Made by a program: the position numbers and the translations under genes | Notes under the pieces: generated by a model | Database searches by the model: none | The model's input: the letters and a program-made list of their open reading frames with translations, nothing else | Told to the model about the DNA's origin: nothing | In this document: piece after piece, positions 9,846-19,582 of the stretch | Position numbering within the stretch: position 1 is the stretch's first letter | Layout: the number at the start of each line of letters is the position of its first letter | Source of the DNA: Ostrinia nubilalis | Taxonomy: Eukaryota > Arthropoda > Insecta > Lepidoptera > Crambidae | Direction: 5' to 3' | DNA: 64,000 nucleotides | Assembly (NCBI RefSeq): GCF_963855985.1 | Contig: NC_087108.1 | Span: 13,162,001-13,226,000, forward strand

Positions 9846-10443
9846 TCTCATTTCTTTTTGTATTTTGTAGACAGCAGTTATGTATCTAGAAAACTGGACC
9901 GAAATTGAAAAATTTTACTCGACTTGGCGGTTGCACTACCGTGCCCCCAAACCTCATTTCTTTTTGTATTTTGTAGACAGCAGTTATGTATCTAGAAAAC
10001 TGGACCGAAATTGAAAAATTTTACTGACTTGGCGGTTGCACTACCGTGCCCCCAAATATTTTAGTTTTTCCTTGATTCATACACCAAACACTACTTATAT
10101 TCCAAATTTGAAGCTTCTAGGTCTGCTAGAAGTGCCTTAGAATTTTGATGATCGGTGAGTCAGTCAGTGAGTCAGTGAGTCAGTGAGTCAGTGAGTCAGT
10201 GAGTGACAAAATTAAGTAACTTTGACCCGTTATAATTCTTAAACTACTGGTTCAAATTGAATGAAATTTTAAATATACCGTGTCTTTACAATGCCTGCAT
10301 AGCTAATGAAAATTCAGCCTTCTAGTTTTATCCACAACGAAGTTACAGGCGGTCGAAAATGGCCTGAATTGCTTCTAGAAAAGGATGGTACGGCCGTGCC
10401 GCTTTTTTGCTCGACTTGGTGGGGGCACTGCCGTGCCCCCAGA
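9846..10443. mobile_element. Repeat with terminal hairpin, internal tandem duplication and GTGAGTCA microsatellite
   Basis: About 105 bases (CTCATTTCTTTTTGTATTTT onward) are tandemly duplicated at 9846-10058. A (GTGAGTCA)n run occupies 10155-10207. The right end is a hairpin, GGGGGCACTGCCGTGCCCCC. The reverse-orientation relative in copy 3 (38202-38656) lacks both the tandem duplication and most of the microsatellite. It is non-coding. Confidence 0.65.
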
Positions 10444-10719
10444 TTTGCAAATCATCCTACTAAACATTAATAAGTACTAAGGACCAGCATTTCCCAAACA
10501 TTAAACTCAAACAGCTCGGGTTTGAGTGACTCAGCAAAGAGTAAGTAGGTACCTACTCAAAGTCAAAATCAAAAGTTTCTTTATTTTTTATAGGCTAAGT
10601 ATAGAATATTTTTTAAACAATATTTACAAATCGTCAAAAATTTAAAGAAAACAAAAGACTAATTAAAAAACTTAAAGTTATGCCAGTTATGCTCTTAGAC
10701 AGCGAGGATCTTGTGGTGC

Positions 10720-10811
10720 CTGGATGCGGGCGGCGCAGGACCGATCGTCGTGGAAATCCCTGGGAGGCCTTTGTACAGCAGTGGACGTCAATTGGCTGAA
10801 ACGAACGAATA
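10720..10811 (+). mobile_element. RTE-like LINE 3' fragment
   Basis: Orthologous to the fragment at 3852-3943 by shared position in the segmental duplication. Confidence 0.7.
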
Positions 10812-10918
10812 TTTAAAACTTACGCTGCTGTACCTATGCTGCTAAAGAAAGGCAAATAATATAACAGCAGTTTGAGAACTCGTGCCTTGCTCAATCATAA
10901 CAGGTCTCTTGCATGACA

Positions 10919-10951
10919 TATATATCTTATCGTCTCGAGCATAATCGCAGT
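10919..10951 (+). promoter_or_regulatory. Putative core promoter of SDR gene B
   Basis: TATATAT (10919-10925) lies 30 bases before the A of CGCAGT (10946-10951). This is standard TATA-to-initiator spacing. Confidence 0.45.
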
Positions 10952-10982
10952 ATTCGTTGACTCGTGGGCGGAAACACACACA

Positions 10983-11720
10983 ATGAGTTTCTCCGGCAAA
11001 GTGGTGATAGTGACTGGCGCGAGCTCCGGCATCGGCGCCGCTACGGCCGTCGCCTTCGGCAGGGAGGGCGCCTCCGTGGTCCTCGTCGGCAGAAACGATA
11101 CCAAACTGAAGAAAGTCGCCGAATCAGTAAAGAAACATTTAATCGTCAAAGCGGACGTATCCAAAGGAGACGATGCCAAACTGATCATCTCTAAGACCCT
11201 GGAGACATTCGGCAAAATTGACGTCCTTGTCAACAACGCCGGGATTGCCAGATTAGGCGGTCTGTTAGCAGGCGACCTGATGGACTCGTACGACGAGATG
11301 ATGAATACGAATGTGCGAGCGGTGTTCCACCTGACGTGCTTAGCGACCCCTCATTTGGTCAAGACGAAGGGGAACGTTGTGAACATATCTTCAGTGAACG
11401 GGTGCTCGACGCCTCCGCCTTCGTTGGTGACGTACGCCGCGTCGAAGGCAGCTTTGGACCAGTTTACCAGGGGCGCGGCGTTGGAGCTGGCACCGTCTGG
11501 TGTGCGGGTCAACGGCGTCAGACCGGGCCCGGTGGTGACGGACCTCCTCGAGAACAGCGGCATGCATGGCTCCTACGACGATTGGGGCAAAAAGACCGCG
11601 CTGGGCCGCTCGTCCGATCCGGTTGAAATTGCGGACCTCGTGCTGTATTTAGCCAGCGATAAAGCTAAGTGCATCACTGGTTCTAGTGTTGTAGCAGATA
11701 ACGGCCGTTTGTTGAAATAG
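10983..11720 (+). CDS. Short-chain dehydrogenase/reductase, paralogue B
   Basis: A 245-residue classical SDR, one intact exon, nearly identical to A and C in its first 130 residues. The cofactor motif TGASSGIG (11-18), NNAG (84-87), Asn110, Ser137 and Tyr151/Lys155 are all present, so the catalytic set is complete. The oddity is Arg at 180 where the family has Ser in the VSPGPV motif, which contacts the cofactor and starts the substrate-loop region. The following loop (TDLLENSGMHGSYDDWGKK) also differs from A, C and D. Changes concentrated there suggest altered substrate handling or loss of function. A soluble enzyme with unknown substrate is expected. The start is fixed by conservation of MSFSGK and of the promoter. 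Confidence 0.88.
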   Translation: MSFSGKVVIVTGASSGIGAATAVAFGREGASVVLVGRNDTKLKKVAESVKKHLIVKADVSKGDDAKLIISKTLETFGKIDVLVNNAGIARLGGLLAGDLMDSYDEMMNTNVRAVFHLTCLATPHLVKTKGNVVNISSVNGCSTPPPSLVTYAASKAALDQFTRGAALELAPSGVRVNGVRPGPVVTDLLENSGMHGSYDDWGKKTALGRSSDPVEIADLVLYLASDKAKCITGSSVVADNGRLLK

Positions 11721-11840
11721 GTAAAAATAGACTTGTAAAATTAAAGATGTGAAGTTTTATTATGGATATTTTTATTTTTTCACCTTGGTTAAACAATTAC
11801 GCAACCACTACGGGTAACTAACACTGTTGTAACTATTTTT

Positions 11841-12054
11841 AGGGTTCCGTAGCCAAATGGCAAAAAACGGAACCCTTATAGATTCGTCATGTCTGTCTGT
11901 CTGTCTGTCCGTCCGTCCGTCTGTCCGTCCGTATGTCACAGCCATTTTTTTCCGAAACTATAAGAGCTATACTGTTGAAACTTGGTACGTAGATGTATTC
12001 GGTGAACCGCATTAAGATTTTGATGCAAAAATTAAAAAAAAATGTAATAAATAC
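11841..12054 (+). mobile_element. SINE-like lepidopteran repeat beginning AGGGTTCCGTAGCCAAA
   Basis: The sequence contains a hairpin of AGGGTTCCGT with ACGGAACCCT, then a (GTCT)n/(GTCC)n run, then a conserved block around CTATAAGAGCTATACTG. I recognise this from many lepidopteran genomes as a dispersed repeat. Fragments with the same GGAACCCT motif occur near 54085 and 62020. Confidence 0.55.
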
Positions 12055-12687
12055 TCAGGTTGCAAAGGCTCTGAAATCTTTCTTTAGTTTGAGAAATTAA
12101 TATATCTCAACAGCAATAGTATACATTGACTTTAAAATAGGATTCCGGGTCGGAAATTCTCTCATCTTGTGATAACTCATCAAAAAAACGCTTCGTTATC
12201 TTTCGCCTACTGTTTTTAAAAACAGTTGTTACCCCCCACTCTTTTGCTAAATCTTTGGATTCATTTAGCAAACTATTAAATGAATTCTGATTTCTTAATT
12301 GGCACAGTCTATTAAAAAAGATTACTTAATAAAATACTAGATTTCTGTAAGTCATTATTTTCATGCTGTAGAGCTAGAAACAGGATTAATAATTTCAAAT
12401 AGTGAAGAAAAAAATGTAACGAGCACTAAGAAATCAAAACTCTCTAAAATGTTACTTATACTTTAACATTCTTCACGTTCATCTTTTTTATTTGAAATTA
12501 AATTTAGTTGGTACAAATTTTTCATGATTAGTAAAAAAATTTTCTTTACTGCTAATAAAGCGTCGTTCCTAGAAGACTATCTGGTAATACATAACTTTTT
12601 AAGGGTAATCAAATATTTTTCAGATGAATCGTCACTTAGCATTGGCATAGCCCAGCGTTTTATACTATTGCCAAAAAAAGTATATAT
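12055..12687 (-). pseudogene. ZMYM1-like hAT-type transposase, C-terminal fragment
   Basis: The minus strand reads YTFFGNSIKRW, then LKKLC followed by a TAG where a Trp codon is expected (TRWSSR-like), then SSRNDALLAVK. Further on come AKEWG, KRFFDEL and ISDPESYFKVNV, ending in decayed sequence with stops. These are the landmarks of the long ZMYM1-like/DUF4371 hAT-derived transposases. It continues the frame of the fragment at 20003-20215: the last codons there (LEKI) join to YTFFG once the intervening element is removed. In-frame stops show it is dead. Confidence 0.75.
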
Positions 12688-13509
12688 CGTCGGCTGATTG
12701 CAAGAAGTCATTAACTAGCAGAAACATGATTTAGAGAAATAGCTTAATGAAGTTTGGAGAGAAAAAAGCCATTTAAAAAAAATATATAATAGGTAGCGCC
12801 GCAATGAAAATGCCGATACATAAAAATAAGTCTTAGTAATCATTTTTAGTTACTGGCATTTCAAAATAACGTACACAGTATTTAAAAAAAATCTAAATAT
12901 GAAGTTAATGTCTTTTGACTGACGGCCAACTATAACAAACCAAGAAGTAATTACTTTTTACTTTATCGGATTACCGTGATACATGTTAAATCAAGTTAAA
13001 TTACGTTTAAAATAATATAATAAACAATCATAATAACGAAATATGTATAATGACCTGCTGGGTCACATTCTAAACAAAAAATTCAGTCTCAAACAAAAAT
13101 AATACTATCAATAAATTGAAACAAAATAATATCTTTGTAACATTATTAATTTGGCACAAAAAGTATTTGGTATATTATTATAGCCCCTTATAAATAATAC
13201 AATGTGAGTCACGATAAAGTGTACGAAAATAGATGAAACTAGACCTATTTTTATCGACAAGAGGTATTTTTTTGTTTTTATTTTTATTATTTTTTATAAT
13301 TTTTTTTCTTCAGATTACTGATTGCAAAGAAAACGTAATAACTTCTAAACTAAGAGTACCCATACCCATAAAAACAGTAATAAAGCTAAGTAACAGGCGA
13401 TACTAAAAAAATACATAAAATAGTCAGAAAATGCAAAAAAATAATAAAAAAAATATACTTTTTGAAATAAAGTTGACGTTAAATTTCATGATGTTGTATT
13501 TTGGAAACT

Positions 13510-13600
13510 GTAGTTTGTCTTTGAACGTTTGAATATTCAAACGTTCGTTACTGTATGTCTCGTATGAGACATAGGAGTAGATACCAGTCGTATTACATAC
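13510..13600. repeat. Conserved double palindrome of the large element (copy II)
   Basis: It contains GAACGTTTGAATATTCAAACGTTC-type symmetry (the inner CGTTTGAATATTCAAACG is a perfect palindrome) and TGTCTCGTATGAGACA. The same pair occurs in copy I at 20308-20395. Confidence 0.7.
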
Positions 13601-13949
13601 CAGCGTTAAGAGTGTAGAGTTTACACTGCTCTGTCGGAACCTCTCGGTTATTCTTATTATTCTTTATGATCATTCTACTGTTTTTAAACTCTAGTAGGCT
13701 ATGTCACAAGCTGCTCAAAATGCGTGTACTGTCCCATTTGCGAAGTGGCCTAAACAATGGCCCCATAGCAGCAGGCAATCAAGATGTCATTAAAGAAATT
13801 GTCTTCCTGTAATGGAATTAATAACATTGCTTGATAAGTACCTAGCTACCTACTTGCGTTTTTAACATTCACTTGATTGGACATTAAATCTATTTATGGT
13901 GACAATAAATCATAGAAACAATTAAAGCTTCACAAAGGAAGCCAACAAA

Positions 13950-14632
13950 GAAATATACTTACACAGTTAAGCAAAATTAGGATAGGAATATTTATGTATA
14001 GGTATGGTTTCAAATAACTATCGTGATATCGTCCTTTCAATCTAATCTTGCCAACAGAAACAGTGCAGTGTGGATGACATAGAAAAGACAACACACGAGA
14101 TGTTTTCTTCATGAAAATTTTCGCAACTACAGATGATATAATTTTGTAAATCTGTAGCTACGAATTCTTACATAACCGATGCTAATTGCTAGATAAAAAT
14201 AGGGTATACACGAGCACAAAATAATCCTCCCTCAGACACTACCGTGTAGAAAATTTTCATGAAGAAAACATCTCGTGTGTTGTCGCAAAATTTTCGCAAC
14301 TACAGATGATATAATTTTGTAAATCTGTAGCTACGAATTCTTACATAACCGATGCTAATATGCTAGATAAAAAAGGGTATACACGAGCACAAAATAATCC
14401 TCCCTCAGACGAAATAATATATCACAAAATAATCATCCCTCCCTCTAACCGTGTAGAAAATTTTCATGAAGAAAACATCTCATGTGTTGTCTTTTCTATG
14501 TCATCCACACTGCACTGTCTCTGTTGGCGAGATTAGATTGAAAGGACGATATCACGATAGTTATTTGAAACCATACCTATACACAAATATTCATATCCTA
14601 ATCTTGCTTATCTGTGTAAGTATATTTCTTTA
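13950..14632. repeat. Foldback structure flanking the tRNA-like array on the left
   Basis: The left arm (13950-14117) and right arm (14453-14632) are inverted copies of about 170 bases, both containing AAAATTTTCATGAAGAAAAC or its complement. The loop holds a tandem duplication of a 160-base unit (starts near 14119 and 14287) with the motif ATCCTCCCTCAGAC. Confidence 0.7.
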
Positions 14633-14706
14633 GTTATTAAATTTTTAGCGTTTAGAGTCGCATCTCAAACTAATTTGAAAATTATAAATAACTTGAAAAA
14701 TCGAAC

Positions 14707-14779
14707 TGCCTAAGGCGGGAATTGAACCCACGACCTTCCGCTTGCCGGGCGACTGCTCTTCCAACTGAGCTACTTAGAC
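14707..14779 (-). tRNA. tRNA-like gene, left arm unit 1
   Basis: 73 nt that fold as a cloverleaf: acceptor GTCTAAG/CTTAGGC, D stem GCTC/GAGC, T stem GTGGG/CCCGC with loop TTCAATT. The anticodon stem has a G-A mismatch at 27-43, and the loop CCGGCAA has C instead of U at position 33. The nominal anticodon GGC (Ala) is not normally used in animals. The A box TAGCTCAGTTGG and B box GGTTCAATTCC are intact, and TTTTT follows 7 nt after the 3' end. Likely Pol III-competent but doubtful as a decoding tRNA. Confidence 0.6.
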
Positions 14780-15003
14780 ACTGGATGAACCCGTCGAAAT
14801 TTTCAAGTGTAATACGCTGTTACAGCCAGCGTTTGTTTCATCAATGTTAAGTATACCTACCCTACATCTAACAGAAATATTGTTGCAAATATTTAACTGT
14901 CAGTTAAGATGAAACAGCTCTTTTACATAGTTATTAAATTTTTAGCGTTTAGAGTCGCATCTCAAACTAATTTGAAAATTATAAATAACTTGAAAAATCG
15001 AAC

Positions 15004-15076
15004 TGCCTAAGGCGGGAATTGAACCCACGACCTTCCGCTTGCCGGGCGACTGCTCTTCCAACTGAGCTACTTAGAC
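15004..15076 (-). tRNA. tRNA-like gene, left arm unit 2
   Basis: Same 73-nt sequence as unit 1, 297 bases on; A box, B box and T-run retained. Confidence 0.6.
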
Positions 15077-15300
15077 ACTGGATGAACCCGTCGAAATTTT
15101 CAAGTGTAATACGCTGTTACAGCCAGCGTTTGTTTCATCAATGTTAAGTATACCTACCCTACATCTAACAGAAATATTGTTGCAAATATTTAACTGTCAG
15201 TTAAGATGAAACAGCTCTTTTACATAGTTATTAAATTTTTAGCGTTTAGAGTCGCATCTCAAACTAATTTGAAAATTATAAATAACTTGAAAAATCGAAC

Positions 15301-15373
15301 TGCCTAAGGCGGGAATTGAACCCACGACCTTCCGCTTGCCGGGCGACTGCTCTTCCAACTGAGCTACTTAGAC
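15301..15373 (-). tRNA. tRNA-like gene, left arm unit 3
   Basis: No difference from unit 1 seen. Confidence 0.6.
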
Positions 15374-15597
15374 ACTGGATGAACCCGTCGAAATTTTCAA
15401 GTGTAATACGCTGTTACAGCCAGCGTTTGTTTCATCAATGTTAAGTATACCTACCCTACATCTAACAGAAATATTGTTGCAAATATTTAACTGTCAGTTA
15501 AGATGAAACAGCTCTTTTACATAGTTATTAAATTTTTAGCGTTTAGAGTCGCATCTCAAACTAATTTGAAAATTATAAATAACTTGAAAAATCGAAC

Positions 15598-15670
15598 TGC
15601 CTAAGGCGGGAATTGAACCCACGACCTTCCGCTTGCCGGGCGACTGCTCTTCCAACTGAGCTACTTAGAC
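15598..15670 (-). tRNA. tRNA-like gene, left arm unit 4
   Basis: No difference from unit 1 seen. Confidence 0.6.
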
Positions 15671-15894
15671 ACTGGATGAACCCGTCGAAATTTTCAAGTG
15701 TAATACGCTGTTACAGCCAGCGTTTGTTTCATCAATGTTAAGTATACCTACCCTACATCTAACAGAAATATTGTTGCAAATATTTAACTGTCAGTTAAGA
15801 TGAAACAGCTCTTTTACATAGTTATTAAATTTTTAGCGTTTAGAGTCGCATCTCAAACTAATTTGAAAATTATAAATAACTTGAAAAATCGAAC

Positions 15895-15967
15895 TGCCTA
15901 AGGCGGGAATTGAACCCACGACCTTCCGCTTGCCGGGCGACTGCTCTTCCAACTGAGCTACTTAGAC
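15895..15967 (-). tRNA. tRNA-like gene, left arm unit 5
   Basis: No difference from unit 1 seen. Confidence 0.6.
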
Positions 15968-16191
15968 ACTGGATGAACCCGTCGAAATTTTCAAGTGTAA
16001 TACGCTGTTACAGCCAGCGTTTGTTTCATCAATGTTAAGTATACCTACCCTACATCTAACAGAAATATTGTTGCAAATATTTAACTGTCAGTTAAGATGA
16101 AACAGCTCTTTTACATAGTTATTAAATTTTTAGCGTTTAGAGTCGCATCTCAAACTAATTTGAAAATTATAAATAACTTGAAAAATCGAAC

Positions 16192-16264
16192 TGCCTAAGG
16201 CGGGAATTGAACCCACGACCTTCCGCTTGCCGGGCGACTGCTCTTCCAACTGAGCTACTTAGAC
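16192..16264 (-). tRNA. tRNA-like gene, left arm unit 6
   Basis: No difference from unit 1 seen. Confidence 0.6.
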
Positions 16265-16488
16265 ACTGGATGAACCCGTCGAAATTTTCAAGTGTAATAC
16301 GCTGTTACAGCCAGCGTTTGTTTCATCAATGTTAAGTATACCTACCCTACATCTAACAGAAATATTGTTGCAAATATTTAACTGTCAGTTAAGATGAAAC
16401 AGCTCTTTTACATAGTTATTAAATTTTTAGCGTTTAGAGTCGCATCTCAAACTAATTTGAAAATTATAAATAACTTGAAAAATCGAAC

Positions 16489-16561
16489 TGCCTAAGGCGG
16501 GAATTGAACCCACGACCTTCCGCTTGCCGGGCGACTGCTCTTCCAACTGAGCTACTTAGAC
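16489..16561 (-). tRNA. tRNA-like gene, left arm unit 7
   Basis: No difference from unit 1 seen. Confidence 0.6.
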
Positions 16562-16785
16562 ACTGGATGAACCCGTCGAAATTTTCAAGTGTAATACGCT
16601 GTTACAGCCAGCGTTTGTTTCATCAATGTTAAGTATACCTACCCTACATCTAACAGAAATATTGTTGCAAATATTTAACTGTCAGTTAAGATGAAACAGC
16701 TCTTTTACATAGTTATTAAATTTTTAGCGTTTAGAGTCGCATCTCAAACTAATTTGAAAATTATAAATAACTTGAAAAATCGAAC

Positions 16786-16858
16786 TGCCTAAGGCGGGAA
16801 TTGAACCCACGACCTTCCGCTTGCCGGGCGACTGCTCTTCCAACTGAGCTACTTAGAC
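16786..16858 (-). tRNA. tRNA-like gene, left arm unit 8
   Basis: No difference from unit 1 seen. Confidence 0.6.
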
Positions 16859-17082
16859 ACTGGATGAACCCGTCGAAATTTTCAAGTGTAATACGCTGTT
16901 ACAGCCAGCGTTTGTTTCATCAATGTTAAGTATACCTACCCTACATCTAACAGAAATATTGTTGCAAATATTTAACTGTCAGTTAAGATGAAACAGCTCT
17001 TTTACATAGTTATTAAATTTTTAGCGTTTAGAGTCGCATCTCAAACTAATTTGAAAATTATAAATAACTTGAAAAATCGAAC

Positions 17083-17155
17083 TGCCTAAGGCGGGAATTG
17101 AACCCACGACCTTCCGCTTGCCGGGCGACTGCTCTTCCAACTGAGCTACTTAGAC
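17083..17155 (-). tRNA. tRNA-like gene, left arm unit 9 (next to the centre)
   Basis: Same sequence. Its 5' flank runs to the palindrome centre at about 17213-17265, beyond which the first plus-strand copy starts at 17323, so the two innermost genes diverge. Confidence 0.6.
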
Positions 17156-17322
17156 ACTGGATGAACCCGTCGAAATTTTCAAGTGTAATACGCTGTTACA
17201 GCCAGCGTTTGTTTCATCAATGTTAAGTATACCTACCCTACATCTAACAGAAATATTGTTGCAAAACAAACGCTGGCTGTAACAGCGTATTACACTTGAA
17301 AATTTCGACGGGTTCATCCAGT

Positions 17323-17395
17323 GTCTAAGTAGCTCAGTTGGAAGAGCAGTCGCCCGGCAAGCGGAAGGTCGTGGGTTCAATTCCCGCCTTAGGCA
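17323..17395 (+). tRNA. tRNA-like gene, right arm unit 1
   Basis: Reads GTCTAAG to CTTAGGC plus a discriminator A, with TTTTT at 17402-17406. Same anticodon-loop anomalies as the left arm. Confidence 0.6.
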
Positions 17396-17619
17396 GTTCG
17401 ATTTTTCAAGTTATTTATAATTTTCAAATTAGTTTGAGATGCGACTCTAAACGCTAAAAATTTAATAACTATGTAAAAGAGCTGTTTCATCTTAACTGAC
17501 AGTTAAATATTTGCAACAATATTTCTGTTAGATGTAAGGTAGGTATACTTAACATTGATGAAACAAACGCTGGCTGTAACAGCGTATTACACTTGAAAAT
17601 TTCGACGGGTTCATCCAGT

Positions 17620-17692
17620 GTCTAAGTAGCTCAGTTGGAAGAGCAGTCGCCCGGCAAGCGGAAGGTCGTGGGTTCAATTCCCGCCTTAGGCA
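17620..17692 (+). tRNA. tRNA-like gene, right arm unit 2
   Basis: Same 73-nt sequence, 297 bases downstream; the preceding spacer carries the GATGTAAGG variant. Confidence 0.6.
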
Positions 17693-17916
17693 GTTCGATT
17701 TTTCAAGTTATTTATAATTTTCAAATTAGTTTGAGATGCGACTCTAAACGCTAAAAATTTAATAACTATGTAAAAGAGCTGTTTCATCTTAACTGACAGT
17801 TAAATATTTGCAACAATATTTCTGTTAGATGTAGGGTAGGTATACTTAACATTGATGAAACAAACGCTGGCTGTAACAGCGTATTACACTTGAAAATTTC
17901 GACGGGTTCATCCAGT

Positions 17917-17989
17917 GTCTAAGTAGCTCAGTTGGAAGAGCAGTCGCCCGGCAAGCGGAAGGTCGTGGGTTCAATTCCCGCCTTAGGCA
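17917..17989 (+). tRNA. tRNA-like gene, right arm unit 3
   Basis: No difference seen. Confidence 0.6.
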
Positions 17990-18213
17990 GTTCGATTTTT
18001 CAAGTTATTTATAATTTTCAAATTAGTTTGAGATGCGACTCTAAACGCTAAAAATTTAATAACTATGTAAAAGAGCTGTTTCATCTTAACTGACAGTTAA
18101 ATATTTGCAACAATATTTCTGTTAGATGTAGGGTAGGTATACTTAACATTGATGAAACAAACGCTGGCTGTAACAGCGTATTACACTTGAAAATTTCGAC
18201 GGGTTCATCCAGT

Positions 18214-18286
18214 GTCTAAGTAGCTCAGTTGGAAGAGCAGTCGCCCGGCAAGCGGAAGGTCGTGGGTTCAATTCCCGCCTTAGGCA
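18214..18286 (+). tRNA. tRNA-like gene, right arm unit 4
   Basis: No difference seen. Confidence 0.6.
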
Positions 18287-18510
18287 GTTCGATTTTTCAA
18301 GTTATTTATAATTTTCAAATTAGTTTGAGATGCGACTCTAAACGCTAAAAATTTAATAACTATGTAAAAGAGCTGTTTCATCTTAACTGACAGTTAAATA
18401 TTTGCAACAATATTTCTGTTAGATGTAGGGTAGGTATACTTAACATTGATGAAACAAACGCTGGCTGTAACAGCGTATTACACTTGAAAATTTCGACGGG
18501 TTCATCCAGT

Positions 18511-18583
18511 GTCTAAGTAGCTCAGTTGGAAGAGCAGTCGCCCGGCAAGCGGAAGGTCGTGGGTTCAATTCCCGCCTTAGGCA
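18511..18583 (+). tRNA. tRNA-like gene, right arm unit 5
   Basis: No difference seen. Confidence 0.6.
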
Positions 18584-18804
18584 GTTCGATTTTTCAAGTT
18601 ATTTATAATTTTCAAATTAGTTTGAGATGCGACTCTAAACGCTAAAAATTTAATAACTATGTAAAAGAGCTGTTTCATCTTAACTGACAGTTAAATATTT
18701 GCAACAATATTTCTGTTAGATGTAGGGTAGGTATACTTAACATTGATGAAACAAACGCTGGCTGTAACAGCGTATTACACTTGAAAATTTCGACGATATC
18801 CAGT

Positions 18805-18877
18805 GTCTAAGTAGCTCAGTTGGAAGAGCAGTCGCCCGGCAAGCGGAAGGTCGTGGGTTCAATTCCCGCCTTAGGCA
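18805..18877 (+). tRNA. tRNA-like gene, right arm unit 6
   Basis: The gene body is unchanged, but the 5' flank is altered (CGACGATATCCAGT), three bases shorter than in the other units. Confidence 0.6.
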
Positions 18878-19101
18878 GTTCGATTTTTCAAGTTATTTAT
18901 AATTTTCAAATTAGTTTGAGATGCGACTCTAAACGCTAAAAATTTAATAACTATGTAAAAGAGCTGTTTCATCTTAACTGACAGTTAAATATTTGCAACA
19001 ATATTTCTGTTAGATGTAGGGTAGGTATACTTAACATTGATGAAACAAACGCTGGCTGTAACAGCGTATTACACTTGAAAATTTCGACGGGTTCATCCAG
19101 T

Positions 19102-19174
19102 GTCTAAGTAGCTCAGTTGGAAGAGCAGTCGCCCGGCAAGCGGAAGGTCGTGGGTTCAATTCCCGCCTTAGGCA
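19102..19174 (+). tRNA. tRNA-like gene, right arm unit 7
   Basis: No difference seen. Confidence 0.6.
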
Positions 19175-19398
19175 GTTCGATTTTTCAAGTTATTTATAAT
19201 TTTCAAATTAGTTTGAGATGCGACTCTAAACGCTAAAAATTTAATAACTATGTAAAAGAGCTGTTTCATCTTAACTGACAGTTAAATATTTGCAACAATA
19301 TTTCTGTTAGATGTAGGGTAGGTATACTTAACATTGATGAAACAAACGCTGGCTGTAACAGCGTATTACACTTGAAAATTTCGACGGGTTCATCCAGT

Positions 19399-19471
19399 GT
19401 CTAAGTAGCTCAGTTGGAAGAGCAGTCGCCCGGCAAGCGGAAGGTCGTGGGTTCAATTCCCGCCTTAGGCA
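19399..19471 (+). tRNA. tRNA-like gene, right arm unit 8 (outermost)
   Basis: Gene body unchanged. The array breaks off about 30 bases later at the inverted flank starting near 19500. Confidence 0.6.
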
Positions 19472-19582
19472 GTTCGATTTTTCAAGTTATTTATAATTTT
19501 CAAAGTATATTTCTTTGTTGGCTGCCTTTGTGAAGCGTTAATTGTTTCTATGATTTATTGTCACAATAAATAGATTGTGTAG

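Larger units (their letters stand above)
8904..11815 (+). repeat. Segmental duplication copy 2 (carries SDR gene B)
   Basis: Same order of landmarks as copy 1, without the foldback at 3016-3233. It carries a composite insertion at 9529-10443 that copy 1 lacks: copy 1 reads straight through at 3549-3560 (ATAATACATATTTGCAAATC). Homology ends shortly after the gene, where a different repeat begins. Confidence 0.8.
14633..17264 (-). repeat. Left arm of the tRNA-like satellite: nine 297-bp units
   Basis: The units repeat with a period of exactly 297 bases and look identical by eye. Each has one tRNA-like gene on the minus strand and about 224 bases of AT-rich spacer with the landmarks TTATTAAATTTTTAGCG and CAGCCAGCGTTTG. 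The last unit is cut at 17264, where the mirror-image arm begins. Confidence 0.9.
17265..19503 (+). repeat. Right arm of the tRNA-like satellite: eight units, inverted
   Basis: This is the mirror image of the left arm, beginning ACAAACGCTGGCTG. Two small differences from the consensus were seen: GATGTAAGG for GATGTAGGG near 17533, and CGACGATATCC replacing the longer CGACGGGTTCATCC near 18791, which shortens that unit to 294 bases. Confidence 0.9.
13885..19582. repeat. 5.7-kb palindromic block enclosing the tRNA-like array
   Basis: The outer 80 bases are inverted copies of each other: left 13885-13966 (GACAATAAATCATAGAAACA) and right 19500-19582. Inside lie an asymmetric foldback on the left only (13950-14632) and the two opposed tandem arrays. 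The block lies wholly within copy II of the large element; copy I lacks it. Confidence 0.75.

Noticed and set aside
17150..17380. 76-codon ORF across the centre of the tRNA-like palindrome
   Set aside because: It is a by-product of reading through tRNA-like sequence and its mirror image; no coding signature.
14633..19503. Repeat array considered as a CRISPR
   Set aside because: Units are 297 bases, identical throughout without variable spacers, inverted at the centre, and the context is an insect genome.
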